From the NCBI GenBank assembly GCA_965202955.1, contig OZ241871.1, positions 2,914,001-2,978,000 of the forward strand: a stretch of 64,000 nucleotides of DNA. The letters run 5' to 3'. A program made the translations under genes and the position numbers. Below, piece after piece: positions 46,854 to 56,299 of this stretch; position 1 is the stretch's first letter, and the number at the start of each line of letters is the position of its first letter. Below the pieces are notes generated by a model that saw only the letters and a program-made list of their open reading frames with translations, was not told the DNA's origin and did not search any database. The stretch is from Bin5 sp034422415 (GTDB lineage Bacteria; Chloroflexota; Anaerolineae; Caldilineales; Caldilineaceae).

Positions 46854-47306
46854 ATGGCCGGCAACGGCCCGAAAAGTGGGGCCCCGCGCCGCGCCGGCAC
46901 GCGGCCCCACGCCATCTGCCGCGCCAGCGAGCTGCCGCCTGGAGGACGCAGAATCGTAGAGGTGGGCAGCCGCTCGATTGGCGTCTTCAACGTGCACGGC
47001 GACTTCTATGCGCTGCGCAGCCTCTGCCCGCATCAGGGCGCGCCGCTCTGCCGCGGAACCATTACGGGCACCGCCCGCGCCAGCCAGCCAGGCGAGTTCA
47101 TCTGGGAGCGGGACGGCCAGGTCCTGCGCTGCCCCTGGCACGGCTGGGAGTTCGACATCACAAGCGGGCGCTCGGTCTTCAATCCACACCGCCTGCGGGT
47201 GCGGACCTACGACGTTACGGTCGAGCAGCGCGCCGTGGAAGAAGATCCTTCTGTCGAAAGCTTCGACGTGACCGTTGAGGACGGATGGGTCGTGCTACAC
47301 GCGTAG
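46854..47306 (+). CDS. Rieske [2Fe-2S] ferredoxin-like protein
   Basis: A 150-residue soluble Rieske protein. Both cluster motifs are intact: CPHQGAPLC near residue 58 and CPWHGWEF near 93 (Cys-X-His each). ATG at 46854 follows GAGGGGAGAG; an ATG at 46833, 2 bp after the sulfatase stop, is an alternative. It has no catalytic oxygenase domain, so it may act as electron donor to a separate enzyme. No obvious Rieske-oxygenase alpha subunit is in the window. Confidence 0.9.
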   Translation: MAGNGPKSGAPRRAGTRPHAICRASELPPGGRRIVEVGSRSIGVFNVHGDFYALRSLCPHQGAPLCRGTITGTARASQPGEFIWERDGQVLRCPWHGWEFDITSGRSVFNPHRLRVRTYDVTVEQRAVEEDPSVESFDVTVEDGWVVLHA

Positions 47307-47462
47307 CAGTTCCGACATGAGAGGATTGCCGGAACACTCAGATTTCCTCCCCTTGATACAATCGATCGGCTGGCACCTTCATTGCGACCGTTTCCAGGCA
47401 CTGTGTCAACCCCTAATCTACTGATTCCCTACTCAAACAACCATCCCACAGGCGGGGCAACC

Positions 47463-48623
47463 ATGGCCGATCCGATCATCACCAAAATCGAACTGCAGAC
47501 CTACGAGTGTGAAAGGGAGAATCTCGGCACCGATTACAACGGTTTCAACATCGTCTACGAGCCGGGCAACCGTATCAAGAGCCAGGGAAACGTCCTTCGC
47601 ATCGAGACCGATCAGGGCATCGTCGGCGAGTACGCCGGCGGCAGGGCGGCTGAGTTCTCCACCATTCCCATCTTCGCCCACTTTCTGATTGGGCGCAGCG
47701 CGCTGCAACGCGAACTGATCTACACCGAGGTCAAGCGCGCGCTGCGGCAGGTGGCCCGTATCGGTCTCGCGCCGATCGACATCGCGTTGTGGGACATCGC
47801 CGGCAAGCTCTACGATCAGCCTGTCTACAAGCTGCTGGGCGGCTACAAGGAGAGTGTCCCCTGCTACGCCAGCACCTACCACGGCGACCACCAGCCCGAC
47901 GGCCTCTCAACGCCCGAGGCATTCGCCGACTTCGCCGAACAGTGCCTGGAAATGGGCTACCCGGCCTTCAAGATCCACGGTTGGGGCCGCGCACCGGTCA
48001 GCCAGGAGGTCGCCAACGTCCACGCCGTGGGCAAACGTGTCGGTGACAAGATGGACCTCATGCTGGACCCCGCCTGCGAACTGATCACCTTCGGCGACGC
48101 GGTCAAAGTGGGCTGGGCCTGCGACGAGAACCGCTTCTTCTGGTACGAAGACCCCTACCGCGACGGCGGCATCTCCCAGTTCGCCCACCGTAAGTTGCGC
48201 CAGCTGATCACGACGCCCATCCTGCAGACCGAGCACGTGCGCTCGCTGGAGCCACACATCGACTTCGCGCTCGCCGATGCCACCGACTACGTGCGCGGCG
48301 ACGTCGGCTATGACGGCATTACCGGTGTGATCAAGCTGGCCTATGCGTGTGAGGCGCTGGGAATCGACCTCGAATTCCACGGCCCTGGCCCGGCTCAACG
48401 GCAGTGCATGGCTGCCATCCGCAACACGAACTACTACGAGATGGGCCTTCTGCACCCCAAGGCGCCCGCCAGCCACGAGCCCGAGCTCTACCTGGACTAC
48501 CGCGACGAATTGGATGCCATTGACGCCAACGGCCATGTGCCAATTCCCCAGGGGCCAGGGCTTGGCGTTGAAATCAACTGGGATTGGGTAGAGCGAAATC
48601 GCGTCTCGGTGGTAGAATGGTGA
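47463..48623 (+). CDS. Enolase-superfamily sugar-acid dehydratase (mandelate racemase/MLE type)
   Basis: A 386-residue member that would abstract the alpha proton of a carboxylate sugar using Mg. Metal ligands are Asp in LMLDPAC, Glu in FWYEDPYRD and Glu in QTEHVRS. A KxH base motif is in AFKIHGWG, and the opposite-face His is in LEFHGPG. This pairing recalls acid-sugar dehydratases, as in rhamnonate-type enzymes. The start MADPIITKIELQTYE is at 47463. With the DHDPS-like aldolase downstream it could form a dehydratase-aldolase couple. Confidence 0.9.
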   Translation: MADPIITKIELQTYECERENLGTDYNGFNIVYEPGNRIKSQGNVLRIETDQGIVGEYAGGRAAEFSTIPIFAHFLIGRSALQRELIYTEVKRALRQVARIGLAPIDIALWDIAGKLYDQPVYKLLGGYKESVPCYASTYHGDHQPDGLSTPEAFADFAEQCLEMGYPAFKIHGWGRAPVSQEVANVHAVGKRVGDKMDLMLDPACELITFGDAVKVGWACDENRFFWYEDPYRDGGISQFAHRKLRQLITTPILQTEHVRSLEPHIDFALADATDYVRGDVGYDGITGVIKLAYACEALGIDLEFHGPGPAQRQCMAAIRNTNYYEMGLLHPKAPASHEPELYLDYRDELDAIDANGHVPIPQGPGLGVEINWDWVERNRVSVVEW

Positions 48624-48739
48624 ATGCGCGGCGCTTCCATTAGCCGCAGCGCGACCAATGCAGTACAGCAATCGTCTCGCCAAAAAATAAGTCCAGAAAT
48701 GGCGCGGGCATCCCACCTGCGTTCTCAGGAGGAGCCTTT

Positions 48740-49696
48740 ATGACTCTCGCCACGACCGCCCAACTCTCGACCTCCGAGCTGCTGGCTGCGCTGGAAGGCG
48801 TGACCGCAATCCCGGTCGTTCCTTATCGTGATGGCAGCATCGACCACGAAGCGCATCTGAAGAACGTGCGCTATCTGATGCAGAACAACCGCCAGAGCGA
48901 GAACCGTCCGCGCGTCCTTTCGATCGCTGGCACCAGCCCCATCCATCAGATGACCCGCTCCGAGCACGTTCGCCTGGTCGACATCACAACGCGCGAAATG
49001 GGAAGTGAGGGCGTTTACATAGCCGGCGTGCTGCCCAATCCACTCGTCGAAGCCAGGGAGACCATCAGCGAACTCGCCGCGCTCGAACGTCCTCCTGACG
49101 CATATCTCGTCATGCCGCTCGCCGGTGTCTACGACCCGGACAGCATGTACAGCGAGTTCATGGCCTTCGGCGAGGAGATGAATGACCGCTGCGGCGCCCG
49201 GCTCATCTACTACTTCAAGGACGGCCGCGACTTTGCCCAGATGGAAAACCTCTTCCGCGACTCGGAAGCGTTTGTCGGCGTGAAGGTAGGTACGAGCGAA
49301 GACGACGTTGAGCCGCTCAAGCGCGCGCTCGGCGACAATGGTCTCGTCATCTGGGGCATCGGCGACCGCAGCACGCGCGCCGCCCAACTTGGCTCCAAGG
49401 GACACACGTCCGGCATCGCCATCGTCTACGCCGGAGCCTCCGATGCGATTAACAACGCACAGCGCGTCGGCGACTTTGCCGAGTCCCAACGGGTGGAGGA
49501 TGCGATCTTCGCGCTCGAGGAGCTGCGCTTCCGCGGCGGGCGCCGCTACAATTACGGGGCGGTCATTTCGGCGATGGCCCAGTCCGGCTTCGACGACATT
49601 GACGGCGGCGACGGCGCACCGTTCAACCCGCTTGTCCCCGCCGCAATCGCCCGCGAAGTGAAGGCCGCAATCGCCGACCTGGCTCAATATCATTGA
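48740..49696 (+). CDS. Dihydrodipicolinate synthase/N-acetylneuraminate lyase family aldolase
   Basis: A TIM-barrel Schiff-base aldolase of 318 residues. The catalytic Lys is in FVGVKVGTSE near 180, and the Tyr of RLIYYFKDG fits the conserved position. The N-terminal glyoxylate/pyruvate loop GVTAIPVVPYRDG is family-typical. AGGAGG precedes the ATG. Since it follows an enolase-superfamily dehydratase, cleavage or dehydration of a keto-deoxy sugar acid is more likely than lysine biosynthesis. Confidence 0.9.
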   Translation: MTLATTAQLSTSELLAALEGVTAIPVVPYRDGSIDHEAHLKNVRYLMQNNRQSENRPRVLSIAGTSPIHQMTRSEHVRLVDITTREMGSEGVYIAGVLPNPLVEARETISELAALERPPDAYLVMPLAGVYDPDSMYSEFMAFGEEMNDRCGARLIYYFKDGRDFAQMENLFRDSEAFVGVKVGTSEDDVEPLKRALGDNGLVIWGIGDRSTRAAQLGSKGHTSGIAIVYAGASDAINNAQRVGDFAESQRVEDAIFALEELRFRGGRRYNYGAVISAMAQSGFDDIDGGDGAPFNPLVPAAIAREVKAAIADLAQYH

Positions 49697-49712
49697 ACCC
49701 CGGAGTCTGACA

Positions 49713-51224
49713 ATGGCACCACACCCCAGCGGCGGGGCCGACGCGCCGTCCGTACTGCTCATCTCGACCGATCACTGGCCCGCATACCTGCTGGGTGGAG
49801 CCGGACACGGGGCGATTCTCACGCCAACGCTGGATAGCCTGGCCGACGCCGGCGTGCGCTATACCAACACCTACGCCGAATGCCCGGTCTGTATACCCGC
49901 CCGCCGTACGCTGATGACCGGCACCACGACGCGCACGCACGGCGACCGCAACTTCCTGGTGCAGGAGCCGATGCCGCCATTTCCGACTATGGCCCAGACC
50001 TTCCGCGACGCCGGCTATCAGGCCTACGCGGTCGGCAAGTTGCACGTCTTCCCCCAGCGCGACCGCATCGGGTTCGACGATGTGGTCCTCGCCGAAGAGG
50101 GCCGCCCCATACTCGGGGCGATCGACGATTACGAGCTGTGGATGGGGGAGGAAGGCTACCCGGGACGCTCCTACGCACACGGGATGAGCAACAATGAGTA
50201 CAGCTTCCGCCCCTGGCATCTGCCCGAGCACACGCACGTTACAAATTGGGCTACCGACCAGATGTGCCGGACGATTCGCCGCCGCGACCCGACGCGTCCC
50301 GGATTCTGGTTCCTTTCCTACTGCCACCCCCACCCCCCGCTGGTGCCGCTGGAATGGTACTACAACCTTTACCGCGACATCGACATCCCGCTTCCTTACC
50401 GGGCCGAGTGGTCGGTCGATTTCGGGGATCTGCCTTATCCGCTTCAAGTGATACAAACCCGTTACGGCGACGCTTTCAACGACGGGGCTCTACAGGGCAT
50501 CCACCGTGCCTTCTACGCGCTCTGCACCCACATCGATCACCAGCTGCGACGCGTCATCGGCACCTTGCGAGAGGAAAAGCTGCTCGACAACACCATCGTC
50601 TGCTTCACCAGCGACCACGGAGATATGCTGGGACACCACGGGCTGTGGGCCAAGCGACTCTACTACGAGCAGGCCGCCAATATCCCAATGCTGCTTCTCG
50701 GCCCAGCCGGCGACGAGCGCACGCCGGCTGGCACTGAGGATGACCGCCTCGTCGGCTGGCAGGATGTCATGCCCACCTTGCTCGAACTGGCCGGTATCCC
50801 CGTCCCTGGCAGCGTCGAGGGCAAGTCGATGGTCGCCGCCGAGCGGCGTCCCTATCTCTTCGGCGAGGTGGGCGAAGGGCCGATGGCGACGCGCATGGTC
50901 CGCAAAGACCAGTACAAGCTGATCTACTACGCCACCGGCAACCGCTTCCAGCTCTTCGACCTGGACGCCGATCCGCTCGAGATGCACGACCTGAGCGCGT
51001 CCCAGGAGCACGCGCAACTGCGCCAGACCTTGACCGCGCACCTGCTGGACGAGTTGTACGGCAGCGATGAAGAGTGGCTGCTAGACGGCGAACTGGTCGG
51101 CCTGCCCCAGCGCGAGTGGCAGCCGGCCCAAAATCGTGAACTCTCGGGTCAGCGCGGGCTGCACTGGCCGCCGCCGCCGATGGACCTGTCCGGCAGACAG
51201 GTCGGGATGCCAGGGCAGAAGTAG
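49713..51224 (+). CDS. Cys-type sulfatase (second)
   Basis: A 503-residue sulfatase. The formylglycine Cys is residue 60 in CIPARRTLMTG, a CxPAR variant. The metal site SVLLISTDHWPAYLLGG and the FTSDHGDMLGHHGLW segment near 310 are intact. No signal peptide is seen. It differs clearly from the sulfatase at 45431, so the pair likely acts on different sulfate positions. It begins 16 bp after the DHDPS-like gene. Confidence 0.93.
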   Translation: MAPHPSGGADAPSVLLISTDHWPAYLLGGAGHGAILTPTLDSLADAGVRYTNTYAECPVCIPARRTLMTGTTTRTHGDRNFLVQEPMPPFPTMAQTFRDAGYQAYAVGKLHVFPQRDRIGFDDVVLAEEGRPILGAIDDYELWMGEEGYPGRSYAHGMSNNEYSFRPWHLPEHTHVTNWATDQMCRTIRRRDPTRPGFWFLSYCHPHPPLVPLEWYYNLYRDIDIPLPYRAEWSVDFGDLPYPLQVIQTRYGDAFNDGALQGIHRAFYALCTHIDHQLRRVIGTLREEKLLDNTIVCFTSDHGDMLGHHGLWAKRLYYEQAANIPMLLLGPAGDERTPAGTEDDRLVGWQDVMPTLLELAGIPVPGSVEGKSMVAAERRPYLFGEVGEGPMATRMVRKDQYKLIYYATGNRFQLFDLDADPLEMHDLSASQEHAQLRQTLTAHLLDELYGSDEEWLLDGELVGLPQREWQPAQNRELSGQRGLHWPPPPMDLSGRQVGMPGQK

Positions 51225-51318
51225 CAATTTATCTGGCGACGGGGCAGTCCGCCGCCTCGCCGCAGACCAAAACACTGCGCGTCCCGTACACGAACACAGA
51301 CCGGAACAGGAATACGAA

Positions 51319-52656
51319 ATGGTACATCCCGTGTCTTTACCCAGACGCCGTTACGCGCTCGTCGGTACCGGTGGGCGCGCCAGGATGTACATTCACGCCA
51401 TTCTGGGCGACTTTGCGCAGTGGAATGAGCTGGTCGCGCTCTGCGACCTGAGCCAGACACGCATGGACTGGTACAACAGCCAGGTCCGGCAACGCGGCGC
51501 GCAGACTTTGCCTACCTACCACGCTCGCGACTTCGACCGCATGATCGCCGAAACCAGGCCGGACGTCGTCATCGTCACGACCATGGACGCCACGCATCAC
51601 CACTACATCTGCCGCGCCATGGAGTTGGATTGCGACGCAATCACCGAAAAGCCCATGACCACCGATGACGCCAAGGCCCGACAGATCTTCGACACGATCG
51701 AGCAGACCGGTCGCTCACTGCGCGTCACATTCAACTACCGCTACGCGCCTCTTGCGACGACCGTGCGCGAACTGATCATGCAGGGCGCGGTCGGGCGCCC
51801 GCGGCACGTCGACTTCTCCTGGGTGCTGGATACTCGCCACGGCGCCGACTACTTTCGCCGCTGGCACCGCGAAAAGGACAATTCAGGCGGCCTGCTCGTG
51901 CACAAGTCCACACATCATTTCGACCTGATCAACTGGTGGATCGACTCGATTCCCCAAACCGTCTACGCCCAGGGCGACCTGCTATTCTACGGGCGAGAAA
52001 ACGCGGCCGCGCGCGGCGAGAACTACAGCTACGACCGCTACACCGGCGAGGAGGCCGCCGCCGCCGACCCGTTCGCCCTCAGCCTCGAATCCGACGAAAC
52101 GCTGCGCGGCCTCTACCTGAATGCCGAGGCCGACAGCGGCTACCTGCGCGACCGCAACGTTTTCGGCGACAACATCACCGCCGAGGACACGATGAGCGTC
52201 ACAGCCCGCTACCGCAACGGCATCATTCTCAGCTACTCGTTGCTCGCCTACTGCCCCTGGGAGGGCTACCGCGCCGCCATTACCGGCGACCGCGGACGCA
52301 TAGAAGTGGAGTCTGTCGAGGCTGTTGGGCGCACCTTCGTGGCCGGTGAGGAGGAGAGCCTCCCCGAGGCCGGCAACCCACTGCCCGACTTCGGCGGCAA
52401 ACACATCTGGGTCTTTCCCATGCACGGCGCGCCCTACAGCGTGGAGGTGCCGGAGGGCATCGGCGGGCACGGCGGCGGCGACCGCGTCATGCTGGAGCAG
52501 ATCTTCCACCCCAACCCGCCCGAAGACCCCTTTGCGCGCGCCGCCACGCACGTTGACGGCGCCGCATCGATCCTACTGGGCATCGCAGCCAACCAGTCCA
52601 TCGCCTCCGGCCAGCCCGTCGAAGTCGATCAACTGCTGAAATTCAGCCATGCTTAA
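51319..52656 (+). CDS. Gfo/Idh/MocA family oxidoreductase 4
   Basis: A 445-residue member, longer than the others. The Rossmann start is RRYALVGTGGRARMYIHAI, the catalytic Lys lies in AITEKPMTTDD, and the C-terminal domain has FNYRYAPLATTVREL, as in the glycosidase-like AlgA/GH109-type group. A C-terminal insertion (about residues 200-290) explains the length. The ATG at 51319 is the natural family start; the frame extends upstream within the sulfatase gene, which is not likely coding here. Confidence 0.92.
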   Translation: MVHPVSLPRRRYALVGTGGRARMYIHAILGDFAQWNELVALCDLSQTRMDWYNSQVRQRGAQTLPTYHARDFDRMIAETRPDVVIVTTMDATHHHYICRAMELDCDAITEKPMTTDDAKARQIFDTIEQTGRSLRVTFNYRYAPLATTVRELIMQGAVGRPRHVDFSWVLDTRHGADYFRRWHREKDNSGGLLVHKSTHHFDLINWWIDSIPQTVYAQGDLLFYGRENAAARGENYSYDRYTGEEAAAADPFALSLESDETLRGLYLNAEADSGYLRDRNVFGDNITAEDTMSVTARYRNGIILSYSLLAYCPWEGYRAAITGDRGRIEVESVEAVGRTFVAGEEESLPEAGNPLPDFGGKHIWVFPMHGAPYSVEVPEGIGGHGGGDRVMLEQIFHPNPPEDPFARAATHVDGAASILLGIAANQSIASGQPVEVDQLLKFSHA

Positions 52657-52668
52657 GGAGACAGTCAA

Positions 52669-53406
52669 TTGAACACCCTGTTCGGTCAGAATGTTCTGGT
52701 CACCGGCGCCAGCAGCGGCTTCGGCGAGGCGATAGCGCTGCAGTTCTCGCAGGCGGGCGCGCACGTGGCCCTGGTTGCCCGCCGCGAGGAGATGCTGCGC
52801 GCCCTGGCCGAACGCATCGAGCCATCCGGTGTCCGGACCCTCGTCTGCCCCTGCGATGTAGGGGATGAATCGCAGGTCCGCGCCACCGTTGACAAGATTG
52901 ACGCTGAATTCGGCCCGATTGACGTGCTGGTAAACAACGCCGGCACAAACGTCCCAAACCGCACCATCGTCGACACTACCACCGCCGACTTTCAGGTCGT
53001 CTCCAACGTAAACCTGGTCAGCGCCTTCCTCTTCACCAGCCTGCTCTTGCCGCAGATGAAGGCGCGCGGCGCCGGCACCATCATCAACATCGCCTCGCGC
53101 GCCGCCAACTTCCCCAGCCTGCTGGCTGGAGTCGCCTACAGCAGCGCCAAAATGGGGATGCAGGCCCTCAACCAGATCACCAACGAGGAAGGCAACCCCC
53201 ACGGCGTGCGTGCCTGTGTTATCAATCCCGGCGTCGCCGCCACTCCATTGCTGGACCGCCGCCCCGTTCCACCCCCGCAGGAGACTCGCAAACTGATGAT
53301 GCAGGCCGAAGATATCGCAGCTACCGTCCTCTACGCTGCCAGCCTCCCTCTGCGCGCCAACGCCGACCGCATCGATCTCTATGCGACAAACACGGAGGTG
53401 TATTGA
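52669..53406 (+). CDS. Short-chain dehydrogenase/reductase
   Basis: An NAD(P)-dependent SDR of 245 residues. The cofactor motif TGASSGFGEA is at residues 12-21, the NAG motif is in VLVNNAGTNV, and the catalytic Tyr-Lys pair reads YSSAKMG near 160. The start is TTG at 52669, with AAGGAG 9 nt upstream. It follows the Gfo gene by 12 bp. The next gene overlaps its end by 26 bp. Confidence 0.92.
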   Translation: MNTLFGQNVLVTGASSGFGEAIALQFSQAGAHVALVARREEMLRALAERIEPSGVRTLVCPCDVGDESQVRATVDKIDAEFGPIDVLVNNAGTNVPNRTIVDTTTADFQVVSNVNLVSAFLFTSLLLPQMKARGAGTIINIASRAANFPSLLAGVAYSSAKMGMQALNQITNEEGNPHGVRACVINPGVAATPLLDRRPVPPPQETRKLMMQAEDIAATVLYAASLPLRANADRIDLYATNTEVY

Positions 53407-54082
53407 CATCGATCGCAAGTCCGGAGACGTGCCGCCTGCCATCGCCGCCATCGCGGCTGATCGGCAACTCACCCCGGCACAGAGACGACGCCTCCTTCTA
53501 TCGCTCTCACTGCGGCGTCAAAAGCCGGGGACCGGCAGCGCACCCCGGCTTCTGCGCGAACGCACTGCGAGATACGCCTGGCCCGACCTGCGAGAACTGC
53601 TGAAGGAGGTCCGCTGGGCTGTCGTCGGCGCAGTGGCGACCCGCGCCTATATGCCCGAACGCATGACACGAGATTTCGACATCCTTGTTCACTTTGAGGA
53701 CGGTGACGAAGCGCTGGCGCGTTTACAAGGAGCAGGCTTTCAACCGGTTTCTGAACTGTCGATCCCCGGCTTCACGCTGGACGGTCCCGACGGCACTGAA
53801 ATCGACCTGCTCCTGATCCCTTTCGCCTGGATAGACGATGCATTTCAACGGGAGCGCCGCGACGCGGCCGGCTTCCCCGTCCTGGATCTGCCCTATCTTG
53901 TCCTCATGAAGTTGGAAACTTCGCGCGCGCAGGATCTCGCAGACCTCTCGAAAATGCTTGGCCTCGCCGCGGATGACGAGTTGGATCGGACTCGGGCGTG
54001 CGTTGCCCGCCATATGCCGGATGCCGCGCAAGATCTGGAGTCCCTTATCTACCTGGGCCGTCTGGAAATGAAGGACGTGTAA
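53381..54082 (+). CDS. Nucleotidyltransferase-like protein (AbiEii/MNT-type)
   Basis: A 233-residue protein with the minimal nucleotidyltransferase core: VVGAVATRAYMPERMTRDFDILVHF, where the Gly-Ala and the DxD-like TRDFD pair match AbiEii and related families, plus the EIDLLLIPF strand. AbiEii enzymes modify tRNA and act as toxins with AbiEi. No AbiEi-like antitoxin is adjacent, so this is probably an orphan or a non-toxic DUF6036-like protein. The first about 45 residues, overlapping the SDR, are basic and low-complexity; a later start is possible. Confidence 0.7.
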   Translation: MRQTRRCIDIDRKSGDVPPAIAAIAADRQLTPAQRRRLLLSLSLRRQKPGTGSAPRLLRERTARYAWPDLRELLKEVRWAVVGAVATRAYMPERMTRDFDILVHFEDGDEALARLQGAGFQPVSELSIPGFTLDGPDGTEIDLLLIPFAWIDDAFQRERRDAAGFPVLDLPYLVLMKLETSRAQDLADLSKMLGLAADDELDRTRACVARHMPDAAQDLESLIYLGRLEMKDV

Positions 54083-54126
54083 ACTGTTCTCGCTCAAGCC
54101 TCTGCCATCGGGGTGATAGCCAGGCA

Positions 54127-55182
54127 ATGCTACGCGTTGGAACTATCGGAACCGGTCGCATCAGCGACCTGCACGCAATCGAATACCTGCAAAACGAGCG
54201 CGCGCAGATCTTCGCCGTCTGCGACATCGACAGGGAGAGCGCTGAACGTCGCGCCGCCGCGTGGGACGTGCCGCCCGCGCGCATCTACAGCCACCACCAC
54301 GAGCTTCTCGCTCTCCCTGACCTCGACCTGGTCGAGATTCTGTTGCCCCATCACCTCCACCACCCCGTTACCCTGGACGCCTTCGCCGCCGGCAAGCATG
54401 TCTCCGTCCAGAAGCCGATGGCGCTAAACCTCTCACAGGCCAATGAAATGCTCGCGGCCGCGGCGGCTGCCCAGAAGATCCTGCGCGTCTACGAAAATTT
54501 TCTCTTCTACCCGCCCGTGACGCGGGCAATGGAGTTGATTGACGCCGGCGAAATCGGCGACCCGCTGACCATCCGCATTAAGAGCAATGCCGGATTCAGT
54601 CCCAACGCCTGGCACGTGCCGCTCGCGACCTGGGCCTGGCGATTCGACCCGGAGACCTGCGGCGGCGGTCCGCTGGTCTTCGATGACGGCCACCACAAGT
54701 TCGCGCTGGCCTGGCGCTTTATGGGGCTGGCGGAAGAGGTGCACGCCTGGATCGGCAAGATTGAGTTGATGCCGGGCCGCATACTGGATACGCCCGCAAT
54801 CGTTTCGTGGAAGTTCCCTGGCAACCGGCTCGGCTCAATGGAGGTCGTATATTCGCCGCAGCTGGAGATCGAGACCCGGCACTATGCGCAGGATGACCGC
54901 GTCGAAATCACGGGGACCAGGGGCGTGCTATGGATCAATGGCGGGCATGGCCGGCTGGCTGATGCGCCGCCTCTCATCCTGTACCGCGATGGCAAGACGC
55001 GCATCTTCGACGACATACCGGTCGCTTGGGAGTTGAGCTTCGTCCACGCAACCCGCCATCTCATCGACGCATTTGAAAGCGGGGATCCACCCCGTCTGAC
55101 CGGCGCCGAAGGCCGCGATGTCCTGCGTTTTCTCCTCGCCGCGCAGCAGTCCGCCCGCCAGAGTCAGGCCGTGCCCGTTTGA
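54127..55182 (+). CDS. Gfo/Idh/MocA family oxidoreductase 5
   Basis: A 351-residue member. The Rossmann start is MLRVGTIGTGRISDLHAIEY; the usual EKP is QKP here (VSVQKPMALN), keeping the catalytic Lys. The C-terminal domain has RVYENFLFYPPVTRAMELI. The start at 54127 is the family N-terminus. It lies 44 bp after the nucleotidyltransferase-like gene. It is followed by a hairpin at 55224-55263 and by the convergent ssb gene. Confidence 0.92.
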   Translation: MLRVGTIGTGRISDLHAIEYLQNERAQIFAVCDIDRESAERRAAAWDVPPARIYSHHHELLALPDLDLVEILLPHHLHHPVTLDAFAAGKHVSVQKPMALNLSQANEMLAAAAAAQKILRVYENFLFYPPVTRAMELIDAGEIGDPLTIRIKSNAGFSPNAWHVPLATWAWRFDPETCGGGPLVFDDGHHKFALAWRFMGLAEEVHAWIGKIELMPGRILDTPAIVSWKFPGNRLGSMEVVYSPQLEIETRHYAQDDRVEITGTRGVLWINGGHGRLADAPPLILYRDGKTRIFDDIPVAWELSFVHATRHLIDAFESGDPPRLTGAEGRDVLRFLLAAQQSARQSQAVPV

Positions 55183-55223
55183 GCGGCGGGAGCCCGGCTC
55201 GCCGGTAGGCCAATGGGCACAAA

Positions 55224-55263
55224 CGGCCGGCATGTCAGCGATGGATACCTGACAGACCGGCCG
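55224..55263. terminator. Hairpin between convergent genes
   Basis: CGGCCGG (55224-55230) pairs with CCGGCCG (55257-55263), and GTCAG (55234-55238) with CTGAC (55249-55253), with a 10-nt loop. It lies between the Gfo gene and ssb, so it may stop transcripts from both sides. No clear T-run follows. Confidence 0.5.
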
Positions 55264-55321
55264 ATTCGGTTGAGATGTGCGTGCCGTACGCCTCGCGCCG
55301 GCGCCTGACGGAAAGACGTCC

Positions 55322-55750
55322 CTAAAACGGAATGTCGTCCTCGCTGCCAGGCTCTTGTCCCTCAGCAGAAGCGCCGCCGCCCCATGACTCTCCCTGGCCC
55401 GCGCCCAGACCTTCTCTCTCGGCTCTAGTACTGAGGAACTGCACATTTCGCGCTCTAACTTCCAGTGAGGCCCGCGTGTTGCCCTCCCTGTCGGTCCAAG
55501 TGCTCGGCTCTTCAACTTCTCCGACAACAAGCACACGTTGTCCTTTTGTCAGAAACTGATTGCAGGTCTCTGCCAGTCGCTGCCACGCGGACACGCGGAA
55601 CCACGTCGTCTTGTCCTGGCGTTGCCCGTCCTGCCCCGTCCATGATCGGTTAACAGCGACGTTGAACGAGGTCACAGGCGTTCCGCTGGGCGTGTAGCGC
55701 ATCTCCGGATCACGGCCCAGGTTCCCGATTAGTGTGATCTGTTGATACAT
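55322..55750 (-). CDS. ssb: Single-stranded DNA-binding protein (first of tandem pair)
   Basis: An OB-fold SSB of 142 residues. The N-terminus MYQQITLIGNLGRDPEMRYTPSG is canonical, with WFRVSAWQRLAETCNQFLTKG and the ARNVQFLSTR strand following. The flexible Gly-rich tail ends in EDDIPF, the acidic tip that recruits RecG, RecO, PriA and others. GAAGGAAGGGG precedes the ATG. A second full ssb lies 123 bp upstream on the same strand, so the pair is probably cotranscribed from the upstream promoter. Confidence 0.96.
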   Translation of the reverse strand: MYQQITLIGNLGRDPEMRYTPSGTPVTSFNVAVNRSWTGQDGQRQDKTTWFRVSAWQRLAETCNQFLTKGQRVLVVGEVEEPSTWTDREGNTRASLEVRARNVQFLSTRAEREGLGAGQGESWGGGASAEGQEPGSEDDIPF

Positions 55751-55873
55751 TGAGCCCCTTCCTTCCCTCAATTCTTATTCGATGAGCCGGCGCCGGCGGA
55801 ACGGGCCGCATCAGGCATTGCCCCGTCGACCCGTGCCTTGCCAGCTTTTATCTGTTTCCTGGTGAATACTCAA

Positions 55874-56299
55874 TCAAAAGGGAACGTCCACATCGCTACC
55901 GGCCTCCGGACTGGGAGCATTCTCGCCATCGGAGTAACCAGGCTGTCCGCCGGGCTGCTCGCCAGCCTCGGCGCGCGAACTCAGGAACTGCACGTTGCGC
56001 GCCCTCACTTGCAGCGAGGCGCGTGCGTTGCCGCTCTCGTCCGTCCACACATAGGGCTCCTCCAGCTCCCCTACAACCAGCACACGTCTCCCTTTCGACA
56101 AATACTGGTTACAGTTTTCCGCAAGCCGCCGCCACGTGTTTACCCTGAACCAGACGGTCCTTTCCTGCCTCTGACCGTCCTCTCCCGTCCACCCGCGGCT
56201 TGTAGCGACGCTGAAATTCGTAACGGGGTCGCCGCTTGGCGCATACCGCATCTCTGGGTCCTGGCCTAGGTTCCCTATCAGTGTGACCTGCTGGTACAT
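55874..56299 (-). CDS. ssb: Single-stranded DNA-binding protein (second of tandem pair)
   Basis: An SSB of 141 residues. It begins MYQQVTLIGNLGQDPEMRYAPSG and ends SDVDVPF, so the OB fold and the acidic tip are both complete. It aligns with the first ssb along the whole length, with many changes in the tail (GEQPGGQPGYSDGENAPS). AAGGAGG is 7 nt before the ATG. The promoter region upstream has a palindrome at 56396-56408. Two functional ssb genes in tandem may serve replication and damage response or transformation. Confidence 0.96.
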   Translation of the reverse strand: MYQQVTLIGNLGQDPEMRYAPSGDPVTNFSVATSRGWTGEDGQRQERTVWFRVNTWRRLAENCNQYLSKGRRVLVVGELEEPYVWTDESGNARASLQVRARNVQFLSSRAEAGEQPGGQPGYSDGENAPSPEAGSDVDVPF

